Made by a program: the position numbers and the translations under genes. From Thermoplasmata archaeon (GTDB lineage Archaea > Thermoplasmatota > Thermoplasmata > Thermoplasmatales > Thermoplasmataceae): DNA of 9,021 bases. Positions 1 through 5,642 of the stretch are shown here, in pieces. Positions within the stretch are counted from its first letter, which is position 1, and each line of letters starts with the position of its first letter. A model generated the notes under the pieces. The model was not told the DNA's origin, ran no database searches, and worked only from the letters and a program-made list of their open reading frames with translations. The DNA lies in NCBI GenBank assembly GCA_021816385.1, contig JAKAYJ010000040.1:1-9021 (forward strand), written 5' to 3'.

Positions 1-57
1 AATGGTATGATGGGTGAAGCTAGAGGACGAGAGTCATTGGAGTACAATGTACATCTA

Positions 58-375
58 TTATGGTGGCTTAAGGGCGGAAAGCTTCTTTAGGAGTTCGTCA
101 AAGACCAAATTTCTTTTTTCACGGGATAATCGAAATACTGTTTTGATTATCGCAGCATTTGTAATAGTAAAGACATAATTCAATTTAATCACACTATCCT
201 GGGCAGCTCCTTCACTTTTCAATATACTTATGCCACTCATTCTGGTGTTAGTTGTTATACCTGCTATGACAATGTTCCCAAATTCCTCGAATAATATGAG
301 GGCAGGCCGAATTTTAAAGTCATCTGAGTCAGTGAATTTTACTCTTGTTAATATGACATCTCCAGGCTCAGGCAC
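58..375 (-). CDS. PemK/MazF-like toxin (endoribonuclease family)
   Basis: A 105-residue protein with the N-terminal pattern of the PemK/MazF family: GDVILTRVKF at residues 5-14, then KIRPALIL at 21-28, the conserved K-x-RPA turn of the SH3-like barrel. Known family members cut mRNA or other RNA when freed from their antitoxin; that this one does so is inferred. The length is usual for the family. The start is GTG at 373-375, because no in-frame ATG lies just upstream and the family begins a few residues before the GD pair; GGTGGGA just upstream may serve as ribosome site. It overlaps the end of the upstream antitoxin gene by 8 bases, so the two are probably co-translated. Nothing downstream is visible except 57 bases to the window edge. 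The family call is fairly secure; RNA target and activity cannot be read from the sequence. Confidence 0.85.
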   Translation of the reverse strand: MPEPGDVILTRVKFTDSDDFKIRPALILFEEFGNIVIAGITTNTRMSGISILKSEGAAQDSVIKLNYVFTITNAAIIKTVFRLSREKRNLVFDELLKKLSALKPP

Positions 376-592
376 GTTCCCACCCAGAGTAGTCGCCTTC
401 TCCCCACAGCTCTTTCATCCTCTCTTCCTGGGCCTTCTGCACAAACATTTCAAACTCACCACTCTCTCTCACACTTTCTATAAGATTAAGAATTATCTCG
501 CTATAGGTCTCCCGCCGATATCTTTTAAACTTTTTAAGCTCATCTACAACCGACCTATCCAGTTGAATTGTTGTTATGCCAGATTTCGACAC
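368..592 (-). CDS. Ribbon-helix-helix antitoxin partner of the MazF-like toxin
   Basis: A 74-residue protein. Residues 6-40 (ITTIQLDRSVVDELKKFKRY, then ETYSEIILNLIE) have the short beta strand plus two helices of a ribbon-helix-helix DNA-binding domain. The acidic, Trp-containing tail (about 45-74) would be the toxin-binding part, as in other antitoxins of this plan. It precedes the toxin and overlaps it by 8 bases, the usual order for such modules. The start is GTG at 590-592: an in-frame TAA sits three codons upstream, no ATG is available, and there is no Shine-Dalgarno. A TATA-like box about 24 bases ahead suggests a leaderless mRNA. Antitoxins of this type usually repress their own promoter together with the toxin. 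The role is inferred from the neighbour and the fold, not from a named subfamily. Confidence 0.8.
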   Translation of the reverse strand: MSKSGITTIQLDRSVVDELKKFKRYRRETYSEIILNLIESVRESGEFEMFVQKAQEERMKELWGEGDYSGWERA

Positions 593-611
593 TATGTGTT
601 ATCTATATTTT

Positions 612-629
612 GTATATAATCATTTATAC
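612..629 (-). promoter_or_regulatory. Promoter and possible operator of the antitoxin-toxin pair
   Basis: On the minus strand TTATATAC (612-619) lies about 24 bases before the GTG start at 592, the right distance for a leaderless archaeal transcript. The surrounding 18 bases have inverted ends, GTATA at 612-616 and TATAC at 625-629, so a dimeric ribbon-helix-helix repressor could sit over the TATA box. Two further TATA-like stretches (about 623-630 and 634-641) lie just upstream. Promoter use and repressor binding are inferred from position. Confidence 0.5.
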
Positions 630-812
630 TCTCTTATATAGTACCTTAAGACTCATCATTGAATTATATGGAATATAAACCAATCTCAAGTAACTTGATT
701 TCCCTAAATCACGCTTTATAAATTCTATTTGAAATCACTTACACTTTCACGTGGAAAATCCTGCATTCAATCTTATGCTTTTACCTATAAGCAAATTCAG
801 TAAGAGCCAGAG

Positions 813-831
813 TGGACCGGTCGGGATTTGA
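813..831 (-). other. Fragment resembling the 3' end of a tRNA gene (possible attachment-site scar)
   Basis: On the minus strand the 19 bases TCAAATCCCGACCGGTCCA read like the end of a tRNA gene: part of the T loop, the 3' half of the T stem (CCCGA), a 7-base acceptor 3' strand (CCGGTCC) and an A discriminator. No matching acceptor 5' strand (GGACCGG) or other tRNA arms are found about 70 bases upstream, so this is not a complete tRNA gene. Archaeal integrases often use tRNA 3' ends as attachment sites and leave such fragments. Chance resemblance cannot be excluded from 19 bases. Confidence 0.35.
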
Positions 832-902
832 TTAAAGATTTACTGGAATATTTTAGGTGCACTTGAATTAGAGTAGTGTTGTTCATTATGAAGTATCGGC
901 AA

Positions 903-1358
903 TCATCCCAAATGAATAGAATTTAAGCCGTAGGAGAGTGCTAACTTATGCAGCTTTTCATCTCCTGTATAAAACTCGCTGCATCCAACTTCAATGGCAC
1001 TTATAATCTGCAGGGCATCAGCAACATAGATGTGGTATTTTATCACAACGTCCCAGCTACTCACTAAAAGTTTTTCGGATAAGTTGAGTATTCTTATTCG
1101 ACTTATCTTCTTAAGTCTTGCAGTTTCATCTGAGAATCTGTCCATAACTTCATCAAACTGTTCACCTGTAATTCTTTCTTGTCTATGGGCCCTGTCAAAT
1201 ACTCCAATAACCTCTCCAATATTCCAGACGTTGAACGAAAGCAGAACTTTCCCAAGATAGGCGTCTTTGTATTGTGCACGAATAAATTCTGATCCAGTTT
1301 CATACACATACCTCTTTACTATTGCGCTAGTGTCAATATACGCGACCTTCTCTGTCAT
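903..1358 (-). CDS. vapC: VapC-type PIN-domain toxin ribonuclease
   Basis: A 151-residue PIN-domain protein. The four acidic residues expected to hold the metal are visible: Asp9 in AYIDTSAIVK, Glu49 in NIGEVIGVF, Asp114 in YVADALQIISA and Asp133 in YTGDEKLHKLA. VapC toxins are Mg-dependent endoribonucleases that cut tRNA or rRNA when not bound by VapB; the target here is unknown. Length and motif spacing suit an intact, active enzyme. The start is ATG at 1356-1358, preceded by AGGAG and GAGGG on the minus strand. The gene begins 26 bases inside the 3' end of the antitoxin gene, which points to co-translation. The stop is followed by the spacer with the tRNA-like fragment, so this gene probably ends the operon. 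Confidence 0.9.
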   Translation of the reverse strand: MTEKVAYIDTSAIVKRYVYETGSEFIRAQYKDAYLGKVLLSFNVWNIGEVIGVFDRAHRQERITGEQFDEVMDRFSDETARLKKISRIRILNLSEKLLVSSWDVVIKYHIYVADALQIISAIEVGCSEFYTGDEKLHKLALSYGLNSIHLG

Positions 1359-1593
1359 CCCTCATGCTCCTTACCAGATCGGATACTTTGCTTTTTGGTT
1401 TGATTGGATCAAAATCCAGGTCAGATTTGCCATGCCTGGAATACTTTATTAAGGATTTGTCTAAATCCATATACAGTTCGTTTTCGATAGCATCCTTCAG
1501 GATCGAGCTTATGTCCTTACCTCGTTGTAATGCCAGATTCTTGAGCTCCATCCAAACCTCATTATCTATGGATATACTCGTTTTCACTTTCAT
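1333..1593 (-). CDS. vapB: VapB-type ribbon-helix-helix antitoxin
   Basis: An 86-residue protein with a ribbon-helix-helix N-terminus: strand KVKTSISID at about 2-10, helix EVWMELKNLALQRG at 12-25, helix ISSILKDAIENEL at 28-40. The charged C-terminal half (41-86), with DFDPIKPKSKVSDLVRSM, is the expected wrapping region that enters the PIN active site of the partner. The gene precedes and overlaps vapC. The start is ATG at 1591-1593. There is no Shine-Dalgarno, but a TATA box lies about 25 bases upstream, so the transcript is probably leaderless. VapB proteins bind DNA as dimers and repress their own promoter, and a direct repeat over the TATA box fits that. The assignment rests on the partner and fold. 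Confidence 0.87.
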   Translation of the reverse strand: MKVKTSISIDNEVWMELKNLALQRGKDISSILKDAIENELYMDLDKSLIKYSRHGKSDLDFDPIKPKSKVSDLVRSMRDDREGRVY

Positions 1594-1605
1594 GTGGATT
1601 TAAAT

Positions 1606-1622
1606 GGTATATCGGTATAAAA
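1606..1622 (-). promoter_or_regulatory. vapBC promoter with a direct repeat
   Basis: Minus-strand TTTTATAC (1615-1622) is centred about 25 bases before the vapB ATG, fitting a leaderless archaeal promoter. On the plus strand the hexamer GGTATA occurs twice, at 1606-1611 and 1614-1619, eight bases apart and overlapping the TATA box. Such spacing could place two VapB dimers on one face of the DNA. The operator role is inferred. Confidence 0.5.
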
Positions 1623-1969
1623 TTGTTTACCTTCATACCAAAATTATTGGGAACGAAATGTCTTCTAAAAAAGGAGAATTGATAGCAAGTAAGCCATGTG
1701 AACGCTCTCCAGCGAAAGTGATCGGTGCAAGATTGAAGGCTGTACAATGGTTATTTTTTCCAAATGCCTGAATTAAGCCTTTTTAGCTATTTCATGGACG
1801 TAACATGAATGCTCCCCCATTAGCAGTTTCTTCGACAACAAGAAACCTGATGTTGTAAAATGGATGTTAAGTAGGAAATTGGGTGTGTAAGGTAAATAAA
1901 ACTCTATTCAACCGATTTTTTCCCATATTGTGTCTATAACATTAAAAGACATGCAGGTGAAATATGTCA
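1623..1969. other. Gene-poor spacer, probably decayed sequence
   Basis: About 350 bases with no gene I can support. Short stretches look protein-like but end quickly. On the plus strand an ATG at 1658 opens 37 codons, including ERSPAKVIGARLK. On the minus strand about 23 codons near 1803-1873 read FLVVEETANGGAFMLRP between stops. Neither has a convincing ribosome site. Next to a recognisable gene fragment (1970-2140), these are best viewed as possible remnants. Confidence 0.5.
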
Positions 1970-2140
1970 CTAAATTGAAAGTGCTCTTTTGCTGACATCA
2001 ATCGCGAATATTCTTTTGTAACCCATTTTTAAGAGTGGAATAGTAATTCCATTCTGACCATAACCAATGTCCTGATGGCAGATTAAATCATGGCAAAATA
2101 TGTCCGTTCGTACCAACAAGGATTGCATCTTGAACATCAT
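1970..2140 (-). pseudogene. Truncated duplicate of the SAM-methyltransferase gene
   Basis: Bases 1981-2072 match bases 7829-7920, inside the methyltransferase gene of this window, with 6 mismatches in 92 and no gaps (about 93%). The copied part encodes residues about 52-83, from motif I through the second beta strand. It reads DIGYGQNGITIPLLKMGYKR here against DIGCGQNGIIIPLLKMGYKR in the full gene. All six base changes alter residues (Cys55 to Tyr, Ile61 to Thr, Met72 to Ile, Leu73 to Phe by two changes, Lys80 to Arg), as expected without selection for function. The frame is open from an ATG at 2138-2140 to a TAG at 1970-1972, but outside the 92 bases the similarity is lost. A 56-residue piece of this kind could not bind SAM or fold as a methyltransferase. 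It lies 39 bases after the second MutS-like gene. Confidence 0.85.
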
Positions 2141-2179
2141 TGGCACTTTCCTTTACCAAGTGCCAAGATACCCACGTTT

Positions 2180-3700
2180 TCATGATTCCACGGTTGATCT
2201 GATCTCAACACTCTCTCCGAAAATTTCCCGGAATATATCATACCCGAAGCTTGTTGAAATTGGATCGGCCTGAATGACTCTGAATGTACGCGTTCCATCG
2301 TCCAGCCTCTCTGCCCTGAGAAAGGTTGGCCTTGTCACATTTCCAGTGTATTCTTCAGCAAGTTCGTTGAAATGTGTTACAAATATAATTTTCATTCCTC
2401 TGGCCAGCAGAGCGTTTATGATCTGCTTGGCAATCTCAGATCCTTCCCTTACGTTGGTTGACGAGAATGATTCATTGAAAAGCAACCTGCTTCCAGAAGA
2501 TATGTGGTCAATTATTGCGCTCATCCTGCTAAGTTCTTCATCAAATTTTCCCATTGCCATACCGGAATCCTCCTCTCTCTTGAAGTGCGTGCAGATACTG
2601 TTCGCAATATAAGTGCTGAATGTTTCTGCAGCAACAAATATCCCACACTGCATCATTAACTGTGCCTGCCCGATAGCTCTGAGCAGAGTTGATTTCCCAC
2701 CCTTATTGGCACCTGTTATGAATATTATGCTATCATTTTCTGCATTAAGCGAGTTTCCAACTACAGTATGATCTAATCTCAGAGCCAGTGCTAAATCATA
2801 TAGGCCCTCATATCTGGTTCCCTTCTTATAATCGTCCTCTGGAACTGGGAATGAGGCCTTTGCACCTATGAGCTCAAGTTTATTCCACAGGTTGAGGCAT
2901 CCTATATAGAATGCAATTTCTTCTCTTAAGCCTTCAATAAAAGCCCGAACGTTTTCTGCAGATTCTCCTACTATTCTGGATGTTTCACGTATGCTTCTCG
3001 TTCGCATTTCACCAAGTGCCTGGGCTCCACTTAAATCCCGATCTGGAAGGACATAAGTATAGCGAGGGTCTCTAAGATGTGTGATTCTTTCCATAATTCT
3101 GACCGGTCTTACATCTGGTGCCACCAGTGTGTATCCAGTTAGAGAGCTTCCTCTTCCAATTTTACCACGCACATATATCCCCCTTGGAAAACGAAGGCTT
3201 TCCAAGTAACCTGACACCATACCGATATATTCTTCGCTAAACTCGTCGATTATTGTGGTGAAAAGCTGCCTGAAGCTTTCAGAACGAAGCGATGGCAGTG
3301 CAGTCTTTCCCATTTCCCTGATATTTTCCAAGGCGGCTGTATAGATCCTCAGAATGGATATGGATTCGTGCAGAACAGACTCGGGGTTAGAACTGCTTAT
3401 CCAAATATGCCGTTTCCTCGCTTCCGCAATGGCATTGACGAGCGTTGAATAAACTTCACGAACGAACATCTGGTTGTTTATGAAATCACGCATCACATCC
3501 TGACGGTACATTATTGTCTCATAATCTCTAACGCTGTTTAGAACAACTTTCCGACATACTTCAAATATATAAGCGTCCTTACCAGACATGGCACTGAATA
3601 TATCTTTAAGGTCTAGATCCTTTTCAAGATCTTTACTGTTCCATGGAAGGCTGTCTGGGATTTTATATGTTACATCCCGGAAAAGCAAATTTACCTTCAT
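2180..3700 (-). CDS. MutS-family ATPase, second subunit of a paired system
   Basis: A 506-residue member of the MutS ATPase family that lacks the N-terminal mismatch-recognition and connector domains. The helical core and lever part fills about 1-315; the MutS ABC ATPase fills about 320-500. Walker A is GANKGGKST at 330-338. The signature region is MGKFDEELSRM at 383-393. Walker B is RLLFNESFSSTN with Asn409 in place of the usual Asp and the catalytic Glu410 kept. The switch His is His443 in VTH. The start (MKVNLLFRDV, then YIFEVCRKV, YRQDVMRDF) matches a family of paired MutS-related proteins that I recall from bacteria and some archaea, whose function is not established. The ATG at 3698-3700 overlaps the stop of the upstream paralogue (ATGA), with GGAGGAT six bases ahead. 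It probably forms a heterodimer with that paralogue. Classical mismatch repair is unlikely, since the recognition domain is missing and no MutL is in view. Confidence 0.88.
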   Translation of the reverse strand: MKVNLLFRDVTYKIPDSLPWNSKDLEKDLDLKDIFSAMSGKDAYIFEVCRKVVLNSVRDYETIMYRQDVMRDFINNQMFVREVYSTLVNAIAEARKRHIWISSSNPESVLHESISILRIYTAALENIREMGKTALPSLRSESFRQLFTTIIDEFSEEYIGMVSGYLESLRFPRGIYVRGKIGRGSSLTGYTLVAPDVRPVRIMERITHLRDPRYTYVLPDRDLSGAQALGEMRTRSIRETSRIVGESAENVRAFIEGLREEIAFYIGCLNLWNKLELIGAKASFPVPEDDYKKGTRYEGLYDLALALRLDHTVVGNSLNAENDSIIFITGANKGGKSTLLRAIGQAQLMMQCGIFVAAETFSTYIANSICTHFKREEDSGMAMGKFDEELSRMSAIIDHISSGSRLLFNESFSSTNVREGSEIAKQIINALLARGMKIIFVTHFNELAEEYTGNVTRPTFLRAERLDDGTRTFRVIQADPISTSFGYDIFREIFGESVEIRSTVES

Positions 3701-5217
3701 TCCTTGATCCTCCGCAAAATTTTCTGATATGTAAGCCCGTACTTCTCAGCTACTACTCTCGCATATGCAAGACCGTTTGGTTCGCTTCTAACGATCTTGA
3801 ACGTCCTTATTTCAGATGCAATAGGATCGACCTGGCTGACCATGCTTACAACACCATGAATCTTGGCAAACTCGTCAAGAAATGTCACATAAATACAGAT
3901 GGAATTTTTCTTACTTATTAGGTCGATGATCCTTTTTCCTATCTGAATTGCATCCTTTGAGGTTGTGGAACTTAGCATTTCATTTATTATAATTATACTC
4001 CTTTCCGTTGCGAGATCTAGGATTTTTCGCATCCTCACAAGATCGTCCTCCAGTTTTCCCCTCAGGTTCTCAGGCTCCTCAGATTTCTCAAAATGGGTGT
4101 AAATTTTGTCCGCGAGAAACAATCTTGCTTCCGTTCCTGGTATAGGGAGACCAAGTGCAGCGAGATAAAACGCCTGTCCGAATGATCTGGCAAATGTGGT
4201 TTTTCCTCCATTGTTAGGCCCGGTCACGACAATGATGTTTTCATTCCGGGATAATCTGAAATCATTGGTAACTACTGGGGAACCTGAAGATTTAAACTTG
4301 TGTGCAAGAGCAAGATCAAAGGACTGGATACAGTAAATATCCCTTTCATTTCTTATTTCAGGAATGCAAAATTTCAGTCCTGTATTTCTGACGGGAGATA
4401 TATATTCAATATATGAGAGGTAGAACTGCAATTCATGATATATGCTAGCCAAAACCGGGTCAATGAAGCTTGAATGGTTATCATAGAATGTGATAAGTGC
4501 CTTGAATTCTTCCGGGAACAGACGTGCGATCAATGCCAACACTGCGATTTCGACATGATTCATGGAAGGATCATTGAAATGTTGCAGATTTCCTGCTGAT
4601 TCTTTTTTTCCCCTGAATTTGCTAAATACTTCACGCAATATCTCATTGTAGTTTTGCCTACCCCTGTCTTTCCTGACTGTCACTCTTGTCGATCCTATGG
4701 ACATCTCATAACATATTGTGGATAATTTAGCCTTTACACGCCTTGCCTCTTCTGATATTCCCATGAAGCTTTTGGAGGAAACATACGCCTGAACATAGTC
4801 CCTCAATAATGTGAGCCCCTGCGAATCAAGGTGCGTATCGCCTAGTTTTTTCGCAAGATCCTGAATTGAATCAAAGTACATCAAGGCGGCGTCCAGATGC
4901 CAACCCTGTTTCTGATACTGGTAAAGCCTTTCATGACCGGAAAGCATCGCATATACGCTTCTCATTCTCATGGAATATTCCTTCAATACCGCTAGGGTAA
5001 CCGGATTCTGAAGATCTTTGAAGATATCCTGCCTGTATCTCACGGTATCAATGCTTTCTGGCGTTGTATCGAATAACGGTCTAAGGTCATAATCTTTATT
5101 TTTATCAATTATTCCATTTATGATCTGATCTATATTGAGGTCCACGAAAAAATCCGGATCTTCAACCTCAAGGCTTTCCGTCTGCCCATTTGACCATAGA
5201 ATGCTATTGAAAACCAT
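3697..5217 (-). CDS. MutS-family ATPase, first subunit of a paired system
   Basis: About 506 residues from the ATG at 5215-5217. An in-frame GTG at 5224-5226 would add three residues but lies inside the ribosome site GGAGTGA, and the family starts with a short lead into F-x-SIL, so I prefer the ATG. Domains are as in its neighbour: a helical N-terminal region with YRQDIFKDL near 61-69, and a C-terminal MutS ATPase. Numbered from this ATG, Walker A is GPNNGGKTT (333-341), the signature region is LRGKLEDDLVRM (385-396), and Walker B is IIIINEMLSSTT with Asn412 and Glu413. Where the partner has VTH this protein has VTF (Phe446), so it lacks the switch histidine. The two ATPase sites of a heterodimer would therefore differ. 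It keeps YGLTY near the end, which I recall in this subfamily. Cytoplasmic; function unknown, perhaps DNA structure recognition or recombination control. Confidence 0.88.
   Translation of the reverse strand: MVFNSILWSNGQTESLEVEDPDFFVDLNIDQIINGIIDKNKDYDLRPLFDTTPESIDTVRYRQDIFKDLQNPVTLAVLKEYSMRMRSVYAMLSGHERLYQYQKQGWHLDAALMYFDSIQDLAKKLGDTHLDSQGLTLLRDYVQAYVSSKSFMGISEEARRVKAKLSTICYEMSIGSTRVTVRKDRGRQNYNEILREVFSKFRGKKESAGNLQHFNDPSMNHVEIAVLALIARLFPEEFKALITFYDNHSSFIDPVLASIYHELQFYLSYIEYISPVRNTGLKFCIPEIRNERDIYCIQSFDLALAHKFKSSGSPVVTNDFRLSRNENIIVVTGPNNGGKTTFARSFGQAFYLAALGLPIPGTEARLFLADKIYTHFEKSEEPENLRGKLEDDLVRMRKILDLATERSIIIINEMLSSTTSKDAIQIGKRIIDLISKKNSICIYVTFLDEFAKIHGVVSMVSQVDPIASEIRTFKIVRSEPNGLAYARVVAEKYGLTYQKILRRIKE
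3707..3713 (-). promoter_or_regulatory. Ribosome binding site of the second MutS-like gene
   Basis: Minus-strand GGAGGAT lies six bases before the ATG at 3700 and inside the last codons of the upstream gene. Together with the ATGA overlap it supports coupled translation and a matched amount of the two subunits. Confidence 0.75.
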
Positions 5218-5222
5218 TACAG

Positions 5223-5229
5223 TCACTCC
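5223..5229 (-). promoter_or_regulatory. Ribosome binding site that decides the first MutS-like start
   Basis: Minus-strand GGAGTGA lies five bases before the ATG at 5217 and contains the competing GTG at 5224-5226, so the ATG is the better start. The same seven bases serve the methyltransferase gene at 8079-8085. Confidence 0.65.
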
Positions 5230-5320
5230 TGCCGCAACCTTTTAAGTTCATCAGCTGCTCCTCAGGAGTTATCAGTCTAATAAAGACAGTCACAGGGAAC
5301 TCCATCCCTCTGAACCACAT
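5223..5320 (-). pseudogene. Tiny leader ORF before the MutS-like pair, apparently frameshifted
   Basis: The ATG at 5318-5320 opens MWFRGMEFPVTVFIRLITPE, a protein-like start, which in its own frame runs on to a TAG at 5204-5206 (38 residues, overlapping the MutS-like start). In another frame the last codons before the MutS ribosome site read AADELKRLRQE and end in TGA at 5223-5225, part of GGAGTGA. Adding one base near 5258 would join both parts into one 32-residue protein that ends exactly at the next ribosome site, as merA does at 8079. I infer either a recent one-base deletion or a sequencing error. The ATG is about 35 bases after a TATA box and has no Shine-Dalgarno. No family is recognised, and it may simply be leader sequence. 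Confidence 0.35.
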
Positions 5321-5351
5321 GATAAGTGGATAATACTGAATTTGTCTATTT

Positions 5352-5359
5352 TATTTAAA
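5352..5359 (-). promoter_or_regulatory. TATA box for the MutS-like operon
   Basis: Minus-strand TTTAAATA in an A/T-rich setting fits the archaeal TATA consensus. A start near 5330 would give about 10 bases before the tiny leader ORF and about 110 before the first MutS-like gene. It overlaps the end of the broken frame at 5355-5642. Its use is inferred from position. Confidence 0.5.
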
Positions 5360-5642
5360 TATTACCTGCAGTTTTCAGACTAATTTCTGCTACCTCCTCT
5401 GCCAGTATCAAGAATATTGCCACTCTTTAAAGTTCCAGATTGTGATTCGAATTTTTTCTGTAGACTTCAGCTTTTTCCAGTGCTTACCTGATGGACGCAA
5501 CGATGCTGTCCTCCCTCGCAATTCCTTTTTCCACAATATCGAATGCTGTGCAGTGATCCACAGATATCCTGAGTAACGGCAATTCCAGGTTCGTGCTCGC
5601 AGTATCGTGGAAATCCGGCATTTTTGCCGTAATCATTTTCAT
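5355..5642 (-). pseudogene. Small gene with two in-frame ochre stops, coupled to the MFS gene
   Basis: The ATG at 5640-5642 overlaps the MFS stop (ATGA), with AAGGGGAA at 5651-5658 as a likely ribosome site. It opens 52 residues ending VEKGIAREDSIVASIR at TAA 5484-5486. The same frame continues with 18 residues starting ALEKAEVYRKNSN to a second TAA (5427-5429), then 23 more including ILAEEVAEISLKTAG to TAA 5355-5357. All three pieces look like one helical, soluble protein of about 95 residues if the two inner stops were Lys, Gln or Glu codons, each one base away. I read it as a gene broken by nonsense mutations. The first 52 residues could still be made. A deliberate readthrough or three separate micro-ORFs is less likely. 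I do not recognise the family. A different frame across 5467-5667 is Cys- and His-rich and looks like a shadow. Confidence 0.5.

Larger units (their letters stand above)
593..902. other. Intergenic spacer between the two toxin-antitoxin pairs
   Basis: About 310 bases without a convincing gene. It contains the antitoxin promoter at its left end, an isolated TATA-like stretch near 715-722 that reads well on both strands but has no gene after it, a 6-bp-stem inverted repeat at 696-711 (TGATTT, CCCT, AAATCA), and a tRNA-like fragment at 813-831. Short open frames here have no ribosome site and a shadow-like residue make-up. Confidence 0.6.

Noticed and set aside
4..90. Plus-strand open frame from the left edge (ending in LLWWLKGGKLL and a TAG), possibly the 3' end of a converging gene
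   Set aside because: Only about 28 codons are visible, it overlaps the toxin gene end on the other strand, and no family is recognisable.
813..885. A complete tRNA gene on the minus strand
   Set aside because: Only the 3' end is tRNA-like; no acceptor 5' strand, D arm or anticodon arm can be paired upstream.
1658..1771. Plus-strand 37-codon ORF with ERSPAKVIGARLK
   Set aside because: Protein-like in part but short, no good ribosome site, no recognised family; kept only as a possible remnant in the spacer entry.
2180..5217. Classical MutS mismatch-repair proteins
   Set aside because: About 506 residues each, no mismatch-recognition domain, altered Walker B, and two paralogues in one operon; they belong to a different MutS-related branch.
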